From positions 50,772 through 114,771 of the forward strand of contig JBGPHC010000013.1 in assembly GCA_041484195.1 (NCBI GenBank): a DNA stretch of 64,000 nucleotides, in the 5' to 3' direction. The notes below the pieces were generated by a model. That model searched no databases. It was not told the origin of the DNA and worked only from the letters and a program-made list of their open reading frames with translations. The position numbers were made by a program, and so were the translations under genes. Shown here in pieces: positions 1 to 8,969 of this stretch (its first letter is position 1; each line of letters starts with the position of its first letter). Origin of the DNA: PSRI01 sp041484195. Lineage in GTDB: Bacteria > Bacteroidota > Bacteroidia > Chitinophagales > Chitinophagaceae.

Positions 1-1
1 G

Positions 2-1225
2 AATATTGACCAAACCATCAAAGCTATTCAGACCGCCCTGGAGAATTGCTATGCTTCCAATCCAAACCTGGAGATTAATGAAGTGTATGTAGGCATTGCG
101 GGCCACCACATCAAGAGTCTTCAAACGAGGGGGGATATAGTACGCCACAATACGGATGAAGAGATCATGCAGTCGGAAGTGGAACAATTGGTTAGAGATC
201 AATACAAGACTTATATACCTGCGGGAGACCAAATTATAGATGTAATCCCGCAGGAATTTACCGTAGATAATTTTCAGAATATTCCCAATCCCATTGGCTA
301 CAGCGGGGTGAAAGTGGGAGCCAATTTTCACATCATAACGGGAGACAAGAATGCAATCCGGAACATCAACCGGAGCGTGGAAAAATCAGGGCTCTGTGTA
401 AAGGACCTGGTATTGCAACCGCTTGCATCTGCTGCCGCTGTCATGTGTGAGCAGGATCTTGAGGCCGGCGTGGCGATCGTGGACATTGGCGGTGGCACCA
501 CGGATATGGCTGTATTTTACGAAGGCATTCTGAAGCATACTGCCGTTATTCCATTTGGCGGAGAGAATATTACGAATGATATCAAGACGGGTCTGGGGGT
601 TCTGAAAACGCAGGCCGAACAAATGAAAGTGCAGTTCGGCAGCGCTTTGGCCGATGAAGCCAAGGGCAACGCCTATATAACCATTCCTGGATTACGTGGC
701 ATGACCCCCAAAGAGATCAGCGTGAAAAACCTGGCCAATATCATCCAGGCCCGGATGAGTGAGATCATGGATTTTGTCACTTATCACCTGAAGCAGGTTG
801 GCTTGGACAATAAGATGTTGAATGGGGGCGTGGTACTAACGGGTGGCGGTTCTCAATTGAAACACCTCATCCAACTGACGGAATATGTAACGGGCCTGAA
901 TGCGAGGATCGGTTATCCCAATGAACATCTCGCGGCGGGTCATATTGAAGAATTGGAAAAGCCCATGTATTCCACTTGTATCGGGCTAATACTGAAAGGG
1001 TATAATGTATTTGAGAACCTGGTGGCCCGGGAAAAATATAAAACCATGCCTTTGAAAGAAGAGAAAGGTGAAACTCAACAAGAGGCAGACACCAAATTAA
1101 TGTCGGGAGAAGGAATAGGAATGGTAAAGACCAGAAAGCGAAAGAACCTGAAAGAATTTATGGATTCAATAAAAGGCGGACTGATTGAACTGTTTAAGGA
1201 AGAAGGAGACGAAAAGCTGAATTAA
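2..1225 (+). CDS. ftsA: Cell division protein FtsA (5'-truncated by window edge)
   Basis: FtsA is an actin-like ATPase that tethers FtsZ filaments to the inner membrane at the septum. The frame is open from base 2 with no start, so the N-terminus lies outside the window; the GTG at 83 is internal, because the residues before it (ending EINEVYVGIAGHH) continue the family sequence. Visible actin-fold signatures are the phosphate-2 loop VDIGGGTTDMAVF and the adenosine-binding VLTGGGSQLKHL. The C-terminus is basic (KTRKRKNLKEFM) followed by an amphipathic stretch, as expected for the membrane-targeting helix. About 407 residues are present. It lies 118 bp upstream of ftsZ on the same strand, the usual dcw-cluster end. 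Identity is secure; only the start is missing. Confidence 0.96.
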   Translation, partial: NIDQTIKAIQTALENCYASNPNLEINEVYVGIAGHHIKSLQTRGDIVRHNTDEEIMQSEVEQLVRDQYKTYIPAGDQIIDVIPQEFTVDNFQNIPNPIGYSGVKVGANFHIITGDKNAIRNINRSVEKSGLCVKDLVLQPLASAAAVMCEQDLEAGVAIVDIGGGTTDMAVFYEGILKHTAVIPFGGENITNDIKTGLGVLKTQAEQMKVQFGSALADEAKGNAYITIPGLRGMTPKEISVKNLANIIQARMSEIMDFVTYHLKQVGLDNKMLNGGVVLTGGGSQLKHLIQLTEYVTGLNARIGYPNEHLAAGHIEELEKPMYSTCIGLILKGYNVFENLVAREKYKTMPLKEEKGETQQEADTKLMSGEGIGMVKTRKRKNLKEFMDSIKGGLIELFKEEGDEKLN

Positions 1226-1343
1226 TAGGTTGGCACAGTAAAGGATAACCGTAGTTCATGAAATTTTACTAACCATTAATCATTCATCATCAGCTCATGC
1301 AGGCAGTTTGAGTGTGCCGGTGTGGGGAAAAAATCTGAACATT

Positions 1344-3179
1344 ATGATTCATTTTGATTTGCCAAAGGAAAAATCCTCCATCATCAAGGTCATAGGTGTA
1401 GGTGGAGGAGGAAGCAATGCGGTAAACTATATGTTTAGCCAAAGCATTGAAGGCGTCAATTTCATCATCTGTAACACCGATGCACAGGCGTTGGCGCAAA
1501 GTAAGATCCCCAATAGAGTACAATTGGGGCCGGCCTTAACCCAGGGTTTGGGTGCGGGGGCAAATCCCGATATCGGCAGGCAGGCCACTGAAGAAAGCCT
1601 GGAAGAGATCCGGAGGATCCTGGAAGTGAATACTAAAATGGCGTTCATCACCGCCGGAATGGGGGGTGGAACCGGCACCGGCGGAGCTCCGATCATTGCG
1701 AAAATTTGCAAGGACCTTGGCATACTCACGGTGGGGATTGTGACCACGCCTTTTGCCTATGAGGGCAAAAAACGGATCCTTCAGGCAGATGAAGGAATTA
1801 ATAAACTGAAAGATTATGTTGACACGCTGCTGGTGATCAGTAATGATAAATTGCGGCACCAGTTTGGTAACCTCACCATGCGCGCCGCATTTGCCAAGGC
1901 CGATAATGTATTGGCAACCGCCGCGAAGTGCATCACGGATGTCATCAACAGCACCGGCCAGATCAACGTTGACTTCGCAGACGTATGTACCGTCATGAGC
2001 AATGGCGGAGTAGCCATCCTGGGAAGTTCTGCCGAAGCAGGCGAAAACAGGGCTCAGCGGGCCATCGAAAACGCGCTCAACTCACCTTTACTCAATGACA
2101 ATGATATACGGGGTGCAAGGTGGATATTGATAAATATCAATTCCGCCGAGGGTGACCATGAATTCACGATGGATGAAGTGGAAATTATTCAGAGCTTCCT
2201 GCTCAGTCATGCTGGAGAAGACACGGATGTGATCATGGGATTGGGTTATGACAATTCATTGGACGAAAAAATAGGTATCACCATAATCGCCACGGGTTTT
2301 GAACACGAAAATCGGAATGCTGCGGAAAAGGCGCCTAAATTGAAATACCCCAAGGAAGAAAAAATCATTCTCACATTGGGATCAGCAGAGGATAAGAAAT
2401 TGTACGAGCAACCCGTATTACCATTTGAAGAAAAAGATCCGATGGCGCCACAGATGGTGGAACTGCCTGAGAATAATGGAATAACATATACAGAGCAGAA
2501 GAAGCAATTGATTGAGAATCAGAATGACAGCAAAGAAATATTGCATTTAGAAATAACTTCATTATCTTCACCACGTCAAGTTCCTACCGAAAAGCACATT
2601 CCCGAAGTTTCGACCTCAACCTCACCTTTACCGGAAATCCAATCTGAGATAAACAATAAGATTGCCAAAGTAGCTAGCACCATCTTGACGTCAGGTGGTT
2701 ATTTGGCCAAGCCATCCAACATCTATGCTGAGGAGCCAGTACAATTACAATCCAAGACAGAAGACCCTGTTGAAGAGCCATCACCGTTGCAGGTTGATGA
2801 GCCAGCCGACGGGCCGGCAATTGAAATGCAATTGGTGATTAAGAATTCCAAAGCGGCGGATGAGTCAGGGGTACGATCAACTCAAAGTGAAAACAATTCT
2901 GTCGAGGAGCCTGCAATGCAGGACGAGGCAGAAGAACAAAAGCGCCGAGCAGCAGAACGGTTGAACAAGTTGCGCAACTTGTCTTTCAACATCAATGCTG
3001 CCGATCCTAACAATGAGTTCGAAACTGTGCCGGCTTACGTCCGCCGCAATTTTCAACTTCAGAATGCTCTCGCCTCCGTGGAAAAATTTTACAGCAATTA
3101 CACTGTTAAGACTGATGAGAACAACCAGGGGCAGATCAGCACCATTAATACTTTCCTGGATGGAAAGAAACCGGACTAA
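1344..3179 (+). CDS. ftsZ: Cell division protein FtsZ
   Basis: FtsZ is the tubulin-like GTPase that forms the cytokinetic ring. The N-terminal GTPase domain shows IKVIGVGGGGSNAV and the tubulin signature GGGTGTGGAP. The ATG at 1344 gives MIHFDLPKEKSS, a typical Bacteroidetes FtsZ start; a longer reading from TTG at 1308 adds 12 residues without family character. The protein has about 611 residues, much longer than enterobacterial FtsZ, because the linker after about residue 330 is long, acidic and rich in E, P, Q and S. It ends with a conserved-looking tail (PAYVRRNFQLQ, then STINTFLDG). The linker is a Bacteroidetes trait rather than a fusion. A strong hairpin terminator follows at 3206-3233, closing the ftsA-ftsZ transcript. 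Confidence 0.97.
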   Translation: MIHFDLPKEKSSIIKVIGVGGGGSNAVNYMFSQSIEGVNFIICNTDAQALAQSKIPNRVQLGPALTQGLGAGANPDIGRQATEESLEEIRRILEVNTKMAFITAGMGGGTGTGGAPIIAKICKDLGILTVGIVTTPFAYEGKKRILQADEGINKLKDYVDTLLVISNDKLRHQFGNLTMRAAFAKADNVLATAAKCITDVINSTGQINVDFADVCTVMSNGGVAILGSSAEAGENRAQRAIENALNSPLLNDNDIRGARWILININSAEGDHEFTMDEVEIIQSFLLSHAGEDTDVIMGLGYDNSLDEKIGITIIATGFEHENRNAAEKAPKLKYPKEEKIILTLGSAEDKKLYEQPVLPFEEKDPMAPQMVELPENNGITYTEQKKQLIENQNDSKEILHLEITSLSSPRQVPTEKHIPEVSTSTSPLPEIQSEINNKIAKVASTILTSGGYLAKPSNIYAEEPVQLQSKTEDPVEEPSPLQVDEPADGPAIEMQLVIKNSKAADESGVRSTQSENNSVEEPAMQDEAEEQKRRAAERLNKLRNLSFNINAADPNNEFETVPAYVRRNFQLQNALASVEKFYSNYTVKTDENNQGQISTINTFLDGKKPD

Positions 3180-3205
3180 AGAAACAGAATTAAAAATAAT
3201 GCTGG

Positions 3206-3233
3206 CCCTCTTCAATCGAAGGGGGTTTTTTTT
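3206..3233 (+). terminator. Rho-independent terminator after ftsZ
   Basis: An 8-bp stem (CCCTCTTC / GAAGGGGG, one G-T pair) closes a 4-nt loop and runs into eight T residues, 27 bp after the ftsZ stop codon. Confidence 0.85.
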
Positions 3234-3286
3234 GCCCGACTACGGATCATTTTGACTTAATTTGAAGGAAATAATACGGACCGAAA

Positions 3287-4252
3287 ATGGCCACAATTCT
3301 TATAGCAGGTGGAACAGGATTGATTGGATCCAGGCTTTCGGCGATGCTGGTGGAAAAAGGATACCAGGTGATCATTTTGAGCAGACAGCCAGGCCCGAAA
3401 CCGGACAAGGCTCCTTCAATTTCCAATGTGGGATCGCGATCCTCGACGGATTTGCAATATTCTTATTGGGATCCCGCCCTGCAAAAAATTGACGAAAAGG
3501 TGATCGGTAAAGTAGATGCCATCATCAACCTGGCCGGCGCAGGCATTGCGGATAAAAGATGGTCCGCGGAAAGGAAAAAGGAAATTGTCAGCAGCAGGGT
3601 CTTGGCGGCCAAAATGCTGGTAAAGGCATTGACTGAAATTCCAAATAATGTCGCCTCTGTTATAAACATATCGGCAATTGGCTGGTACGGTCCTGATTCA
3701 AAAAGGCCGCCCGGAAATGAGGCCTTCATAGAAACTGACCCTCCTGATTCCGCATTCTTAGGGGAAGCCTGCAGGCAATGGGAAGAAAGCATCGCCCCGG
3801 TTCAGTCGCTAGGGAAAAGGTTGGTGATACTGCGGACTGGAATTGTATTGAGTAATGAAGGAGGCGCTTTTGCTGAATTCAAAAAGCCGTTGCGGTTTGG
3901 CATTGCGGGTATCATAGGCAAAGGACGGCAAATTATGAGTTGGATTCACCTTGATGATCTTTGCCGGCTTTTCATATATAGCCTGGGTACCAGGCAGGTC
4001 TCGGGCATTTATAATGCAACGGCTCCCAAGCCAATTGACAATAAATCTTTCACTTTGACACTGGCGAGTAAACTGCGAAAGGATCATTTCATTCCGGTGC
4101 ATATTCCTTCCTTTGTGCTGAAAATAGTTCTCGGAGAATTGAGCATTGAGGTGTTGAAAAGCGCGAGGGTAAGCAGTGAAAAAATCAGGACCTCGGGATT
4201 TCAATTCGTCTATCCTTCTGTGGAAGCGGCCCTCGAAGACCTGTGCAAATGA
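3287..4252 (+). CDS. TIGR01777-family NAD(P)-dependent epimerase-like protein (YfcH/SDR39U1 type)
   Basis: The 321-residue protein is an extended short-chain dehydrogenase. The N-terminal Rossmann motif GGTGLIGSRL binds the dinucleotide, and the run VDAIINLAGAGIADKRW followed by SSRVLAAKML and the SAIGWYG segment are hallmarks of the TIGR01777/YfcH group. The C-terminal DUF1731-like part is visible around HIPSFVLKIVLGELS. ATG 3287 starts directly at the Rossmann strand. The substrate of this family is not established; the old name cell-division inhibitor SulA for some members should not be relied on. The gene stands alone after the ftsZ terminator and its stop codon abuts the convergent stop of the next gene with no spacer. 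Confidence 0.88.
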   Translation: MATILIAGGTGLIGSRLSAMLVEKGYQVIILSRQPGPKPDKAPSISNVGSRSSTDLQYSYWDPALQKIDEKVIGKVDAIINLAGAGIADKRWSAERKKEIVSSRVLAAKMLVKALTEIPNNVASVINISAIGWYGPDSKRPPGNEAFIETDPPDSAFLGEACRQWEESIAPVQSLGKRLVILRTGIVLSNEGGAFAEFKKPLRFGIAGIIGKGRQIMSWIHLDDLCRLFIYSLGTRQVSGIYNATAPKPIDNKSFTLTLASKLRKDHFIPVHIPSFVLKIVLGELSIEVLKSARVSSEKIRTSGFQFVYPSVEAALEDLCK

Positions 4253-4912
4253 CTACTCCGCAGGAAGCTCCTTTTCATGAAAGAGGCTGGAGAAATTTCC
4301 CAGTACAGCCAATCCCCTGTCTGAAAAATGAAGATGATTCAATTTCAGGTCTTCTATATCTCGTTGTCTCACTTTTCTGAAACGCGGATTCATCGTACCA
4401 CCGGGAGCCAGGGGGTTGGCTTTGGGGTCATATTGATATGCCGGATCGCAGATGGTGCCTCGGGGATACATGATGCATGGCTGACCCTCTCCCCTTAGAT
4501 CCAGATTTTGCGGGTGAACGAGGCCGATAGTATGTCCGAATTCATGCGCCGCGGTAGTTGAAAAATTCAGGAGATTATCTGCTTTGAAATAACCCGTGTT
4601 GCAGGCGATGCCGTCAACATAGGAGATATTGCCCTGAGCCCATTCTTCTACCCGGAAATAATTTTTGCGTGGATTGTCATTATACCAGACCGTTTCAGGG
4701 GAGAGTCCGGGTTCGTATTCGGCATCGATGGCAAACTTCACGAGCCACCATTCATTCCTGATCCTGACCCTTGCTTCGGGTTCATTCCACATGGAGTTGA
4801 TTTCGCTGGAAATATGGTGGGCTATTTCCTGATTGGCCGCATCTCCATAAATAATAAAGACTGCATGAATCGTGATTAAATGGGAATCCATATTGATTTC
4901 TGCTTCGCCCAT
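4253..4912 (-). CDS. Metzincin-like zinc metalloprotease (M10/matrixin-type), no signal peptide
   Basis: The 219-residue protein carries AHEFGHTIGLVHP at about residues 122-134, the HExxHxxGxxH zinc site of metzincins (His123, Glu124, His127, His133). The later CIMYP around residue 150 is a plausible Met-turn. The length fits a single catalytic domain. There is no signal peptide, propeptide or cysteine switch, which is unusual because matrixin-type enzymes are normally exported or made as zymogens. The stop codon is immediately next to the convergent stop of the preceding epimerase gene. Upstream lies a short intergenic stretch with no obvious partner. Peptidase activity follows from the motif; substrate and cellular location are unknown. 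Another in-frame start upstream is not seen. Confidence 0.75.
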   Translation of the reverse strand: MGEAEINMDSHLITIHAVFIIYGDAANQEIAHHISSEINSMWNEPEARVRIRNEWWLVKFAIDAEYEPGLSPETVWYNDNPRKNYFRVEEWAQGNISYVDGIACNTGYFKADNLLNFSTTAAHEFGHTIGLVHPQNLDLRGEGQPCIMYPRGTICDPAYQYDPKANPLAPGGTMNPRFRKVRQRDIEDLKLNHLHFSDRGLAVLGNFSSLFHEKELPAE

Positions 4913-5026
4913 ATTATGCTGGTACGTTCAAATCCTCTCTCGGAGTTGGCCCTGAATGACTCACCTATTATTTCCCCAACTATTCTGATTCATGCCGCAA
5001 TAAGACCGCGTACTGTATCGAAGGAT

Positions 5027-6160
5027 TTATTTCAACAGTTCCGCTAATTTCTTGTTCAATTCCTCACCCCGAAGGCCCTTTGCAATTATCTTGCCTTCTT
5101 TGTCGAGTAGATAATTCATGGGGATGGCACGAACACCATAGAGGGCCGCAACATCGCTTTGCCATCCTTTAAGGTCCGATACCTGTGTCCAATCCAATTT
5201 ATCCTTCGCGATGGCTGTCACCCAACTGTCTTTTTCCTCATCCAGCGATACACCCAGAATCTCGAATCCTTTGGGATTATATGTATGGAAGGCCTTTACC
5301 ACTTCCGGATTTTCCTGGCGACAGGGGCCGCACCAGCTAGCCCAAAAATCAACCAGGGTATATTTACCCTTGAATGAAGTCAGACTAATGGGCTTACCAT
5401 TCACATCATTCAGTGTAAAATCAGGAGCGGCACTTCCCACGGATGTTTGTTTTGCTGCTTCCAGATTTTCTTTAATGGACTTGCCAAAATAGGAGTCTTT
5501 CAAAGCCGGATCAAATGCATTGTAGACCGGTTCTACACGCACCGGATCCATTTCACTTGAAAAGGCCTGCGCTACCTGGAATGCAGATACATAAGAAGCC
5601 GGATTTTCTTTTGCGAATTGCAGCACAATGTTTTTCGCGTCTTCTTCCAGCTCGCGTGCCACTTTGATGATGCTATCAATTTTCTCTGTGTTTTTTCCAG
5701 CCATGGCAACCTGGTATTGCCTCATCAATTCTTTGTTCTTGGTATCTATATGCTTGGTCTTTGCGTCAAATAACTTCAATTCATTTTGAGTGGGAGAACC
5801 TTCTACCTGCGCATTGGCCAATGAATCCCTGCTACCATTGACGCTGATATTGCTGTTGTCCAGAAAGAAGCCCAACGGAAATTGTTTTTGACCCAGCTCT
5901 TCAAACCCGAGCAGGCAGTATTCAGGATGCGCTATTTTTCCCTTGAAAAGAAATGATCCGTCTTTTACCGTTGCGGAATCTATTTTGTCTGTGGTCCTTT
6001 CAACATGATAGAGGTAAACCCAACCAGAGCTCAATCCACCAATATTTCCGGTGATTACAAAACTGGAATCAGCATTTCTCTTCGCAATAGAGCCTGAGTC
6101 GCTTTTGCTATTGCAGGCCATGCCTAATAACAAGACCGGAATAAGAATGATTTTTTGCAT
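5027..6160 (-). CDS. Thioredoxin-like TlpA/AhpC-TSA lipoprotein with DUF4369 N-terminal domain
   Basis: A periplasm-facing thiol-disulfide oxidoreductase of a type abundant in Bacteroidetes. The start at 6160 gives MQKIILIPVLLLGMAC, a lipoprotein signal with acceptor Cys16; longer readings (6169, 6205) place the start before the signal core, and the one at 6205 falls inside a -7-like box. Residues about 34-120 form a DUF4369-like beta domain, 140-190 are helical, and 240-377 form the TlpA domain with active site WCGPC at 276-280. The cis-proline region IPMNYLLDKEG is present. The likely role is reduction of periplasmic disulfides, for example in cytochrome c maturation, but the substrate is not shown. 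It is a single gene, 114 bp from the next one. Confidence 0.88.
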   Translation of the reverse strand: MQKIILIPVLLLGMACNSKSDSGSIAKRNADSSFVITGNIGGLSSGWVYLYHVERTTDKIDSATVKDGSFLFKGKIAHPEYCLLGFEELGQKQFPLGFFLDNSNISVNGSRDSLANAQVEGSPTQNELKLFDAKTKHIDTKNKELMRQYQVAMAGKNTEKIDSIIKVARELEEDAKNIVLQFAKENPASYVSAFQVAQAFSSEMDPVRVEPVYNAFDPALKDSYFGKSIKENLEAAKQTSVGSAAPDFTLNDVNGKPISLTSFKGKYTLVDFWASWCGPCRQENPEVVKAFHTYNPKGFEILGVSLDEEKDSWVTAIAKDKLDWTQVSDLKGWQSDVAALYGVRAIPMNYLLDKEGKIIAKGLRGEELNKKLAELLK

Positions 6161-6202
6161 GTAATGCATTTTTAATGAAGCTGCAATATTAATGAAAGAA
6201 AG

Positions 6203-6210
6203 CAAAATTA
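6203..6210 (-). promoter_or_regulatory. Bacteroidetes -7 box before the TlpA-like lipoprotein gene
   Basis: On the minus strand the sequence reads TAATTTTG, matching TAnnTTTG, 43 bp before the chosen start. No clear TTG -33 element is seen at the usual distance, so the call is moderate. The box overlaps the longest possible start codon (6205), which argues for the shorter reading. Confidence 0.4.
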
Positions 6211-6398
6211 TTTCTTAAAGATGAGCGCTGAACCATTACATAAGTCTGTGAAGGCGTTGACATGATTCAATTCACAAAATGTATTGGGAAAGCTAAGGAT
6301 TAGGATGATGAAGGAAAGCACCTACTGACTACCTGGATCTTGGTCATATGCCGGCGATGCAATTTAACCGCCTCAAATCCAATTTGGTTCGCTGATTT

Positions 6399-8801
6399 TC
6401 AATTCCTGACCGGCTTTCCGCCTTTCAACACACTCTGGAGCCTTTCCAGGGTCTTCTTTTCTCCACACAAACTCAGGAAAGCTTCTCTTTCCAGGTCAAG
6501 CAGGTATTGTTCACTCACGAGTGAATGCTCTGTTAAATCCCCGCCACACATAACATAAGCGAGTTTCTTGGCAACCATCACATCATGTTCTGTTGCATAG
6601 TTGGCTCTCCACATTCCATTAATGCCCGCATACAATGCTCCCAATGCCAGCCGGCCTAACACTTTCACGTCTTTTCGGGGGACAGGGGTGGCATAGCCAC
6701 TGTCAAATAATTCCAATACTGATTTTTTGGCTTCTGTAATTCTTCTATCCTGGTTCAATACAATTTCGTCTTGGCCTTTTCTCAGAATACCCAAAGCGAA
6801 GGCTTCATGAGCTGAGGTGGATACTTTCGCAGTGGCAATAGTCAGGAAGCGATTCTTGAGGGGAATTGTCTCGGGTTCGTCCTCCTGAATCTCGTCTCCG
6901 GCCCGCAATGTGAATTCTTTAGTGCCACCGCCGCCCGGTATCAATCCCACGCCTAATTCCACCAGACCTATATAGGACTCGGCAGCTGGGCAAACTTTAT
7001 CGCTATGAAGACTCAGTTCGCAGGCTCCTCCAAGTGTGAGGCCAAGAGGCGCCACCACTACAGGTATAGACGAATACCTAACCCTCATCATCGTATTCTG
7101 GAACATCCTTACGGCCATATCCAATTCATCATATTCCTGGTCAATAGCCAGCATGAAAATCATACCCACATTCGCGCCGGCTGAGAAATTCTGGGCTTCA
7201 TTCGCGATCACGAGACCCTTGTATTTTTCTTCTGCCAAATTTATTGACTTCTGAATTCCCTCCAACACCTCTCCTCCGATGCTGCCCATTTTGGTTTGCC
7301 ATTCCAATCCCAAAACATCATCACCCAGATGGTATAAACGGCAGGCACTGTTCTTCCAGAGGGTCTGGTTCTCAAAATTTTTCATTACCGTGAACGCCTC
7401 CGTACCCGGTATCACCTGATAGGATTTCCCGACGATATCATAGAAAAGTTTTTTGCCATTCTCAACCTTGAAAAATGTTTTGATCCCGGCGCTGATCATT
7501 TCGTCAATCCATCCCGCTACTTTATAGCCCGCTTCCCGCATTTTTTTTACAGTATTTTCCAGGCCAAGAACATCCCAGCTTTCGAATGCGCCTATTTCCC
7601 AGCCAAAACCCGCTTTCATGGCATCGTCAACACGATAAATTTCATCACTTATTTCAGGGATGCGGTGAGAAATATAGGAGAATAGTCCATAGTGAAAATG
7701 GCGGTAGAATTCCCCGGCTTTATCTGAGCCCAGAACCAGCGCCTTGAGTCTGGTCTTTAAATCATCAATGGATTTGGCTGCTTCTACGGAAGCAAATTTC
7801 GGCCTGGTCCTCGGTCCATATTCCATGGTCTGAAGATTCAGCGTGAGAATTTCTTTTTCTCCGTCCTTGCCTTTTGTCTTTTTGAAGAAGCCCTGTCCCG
7901 TTTTATCGCCCAGCCATTTATTGGCCACCATTTTTTCCAGCCAGGATGGAATGATGAATGTATCCCTGGCTTCATCATTGGGACAATTATCAAATACTCC
8001 TTTGGCAACTTTTACGAGAGTGTCAATCCCCACTACATCTGCTGTTCTGAATGTAGCTGATTTCGGGCGACCGATCAATGGGCCCGTGAGCGCCTCAACT
8101 TCATCAATAGCAAACCCCATTTTCTCCACCAGTTTAAAAATGGCCATGATGCCAAAAACACCTATCCGGTTTGCAATGAAAGCGGGAGTGTCTTTGCAAC
8201 GCACGGTAGTTTTTCCCAGATAGAGATCGCCATAGTGCATCAGGAATTCCATGACTTCCGGATCTGTATGGGGCGTGGGAATAATTTCCAGGAGCCGCAG
8301 ATACCTGGGAGGATTGAAGAAATGAGTGCCGCAGAAATTTTGCCTGAAATCTTCAGACCTGCCTTCTGCCATCAGATGTATGGGTATGCCTGAGGTGTTG
8401 GAACTAACCAGGGAGCCGGGCTTCCTGTATTTTTCAACTTCAGCAAATATTTGTTGTTTCACATCCAGTCGTTCTACAACCACTTCAATCACCCAATCAC
8501 AGACCGCGATATCCTTCATATTATCACTGAAGTTCCCGGTAGAAATATTCTTCACCACATCTTTGCTGAATACCGGTGAAGGATTCGATTTGATGGCCGC
8601 GGCCAGGGCTTCATTCACAATTCTGTTCTTCACAGCAGCCTGATCCAGCGACAACCCTTTTTTCTTTTCGGCATCACTCAATTCAGTGGGAACCATATCC
8701 AATAGAAGGACGGGTACACCGGTTCCCGCAAAATGACAGGCAATGCGTGACCCCATCACTCCACTGCCCAGAACCGCTACCCTCTTGATGATCCTTTTCA
8801 T
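6399..8801 (-). CDS. fadN: FadN-type 3-hydroxyacyl-CoA dehydrogenase / enoyl-CoA hydratase
   Basis: A bifunctional fatty-acid beta-oxidation enzyme of 800 residues. Unlike E. coli FadB, the dehydrogenase comes first: the N-terminal NAD-binding motif VAVLGSGVMGSRIA and 3HCDH segments (VSSNTSGIP, FCGTHFFNPPRYLRLLEIIP) precede the crotonase-like domain (about residues 470-760) with GGACELSLHSD and the Glu-containing ESYIGLVELGVGLIPGGGG. This order and size match Bacillus FadN. In other genomes fadN is followed by a thiolase (fadA) and an acyl-CoA dehydrogenase (fadE); here it stands alone, between a TlpA-like gene and a divergently transcribed glycerate kinase, so those partners must be elsewhere. 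The start MKRIIKRVAVLG is directly before the Rossmann strand. Confidence 0.92.
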   Translation of the reverse strand: MKRIIKRVAVLGSGVMGSRIACHFAGTGVPVLLLDMVPTELSDAEKKKGLSLDQAAVKNRIVNEALAAAIKSNPSPVFSKDVVKNISTGNFSDNMKDIAVCDWVIEVVVERLDVKQQIFAEVEKYRKPGSLVSSNTSGIPIHLMAEGRSEDFRQNFCGTHFFNPPRYLRLLEIIPTPHTDPEVMEFLMHYGDLYLGKTTVRCKDTPAFIANRIGVFGIMAIFKLVEKMGFAIDEVEALTGPLIGRPKSATFRTADVVGIDTLVKVAKGVFDNCPNDEARDTFIIPSWLEKMVANKWLGDKTGQGFFKKTKGKDGEKEILTLNLQTMEYGPRTRPKFASVEAAKSIDDLKTRLKALVLGSDKAGEFYRHFHYGLFSYISHRIPEISDEIYRVDDAMKAGFGWEIGAFESWDVLGLENTVKKMREAGYKVAGWIDEMISAGIKTFFKVENGKKLFYDIVGKSYQVIPGTEAFTVMKNFENQTLWKNSACRLYHLGDDVLGLEWQTKMGSIGGEVLEGIQKSINLAEEKYKGLVIANEAQNFSAGANVGMIFMLAIDQEYDELDMAVRMFQNTMMRVRYSSIPVVVAPLGLTLGGACELSLHSDKVCPAAESYIGLVELGVGLIPGGGGTKEFTLRAGDEIQEDEPETIPLKNRFLTIATAKVSTSAHEAFALGILRKGQDEIVLNQDRRITEAKKSVLELFDSGYATPVPRKDVKVLGRLALGALYAGINGMWRANYATEHDVMVAKKLAYVMCGGDLTEHSLVSEQYLLDLEREAFLSLCGEKKTLERLQSVLKGGKPVRN

Positions 8802-8969
8802 AAATTCCTTTTATAGGTTGACTGAAGATGGAAAATTGCAGGCAAATAAACAAGATCCCATAATTAGTTAGCTAAACAACTATTGAAGTTCGAAGATAGC
8901 ACAAAATTGGATGGCATAAAATGAGGGTAGAAAATTTAAGATCAGGACTTAATATCTAATTTCACCATC

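Noticed and set aside
1308..1343. TTG start giving a longer FtsZ
   Set aside because: The 12 extra residues do not match the conserved FtsZ opening, whereas ATG 1344 gives it exactly.
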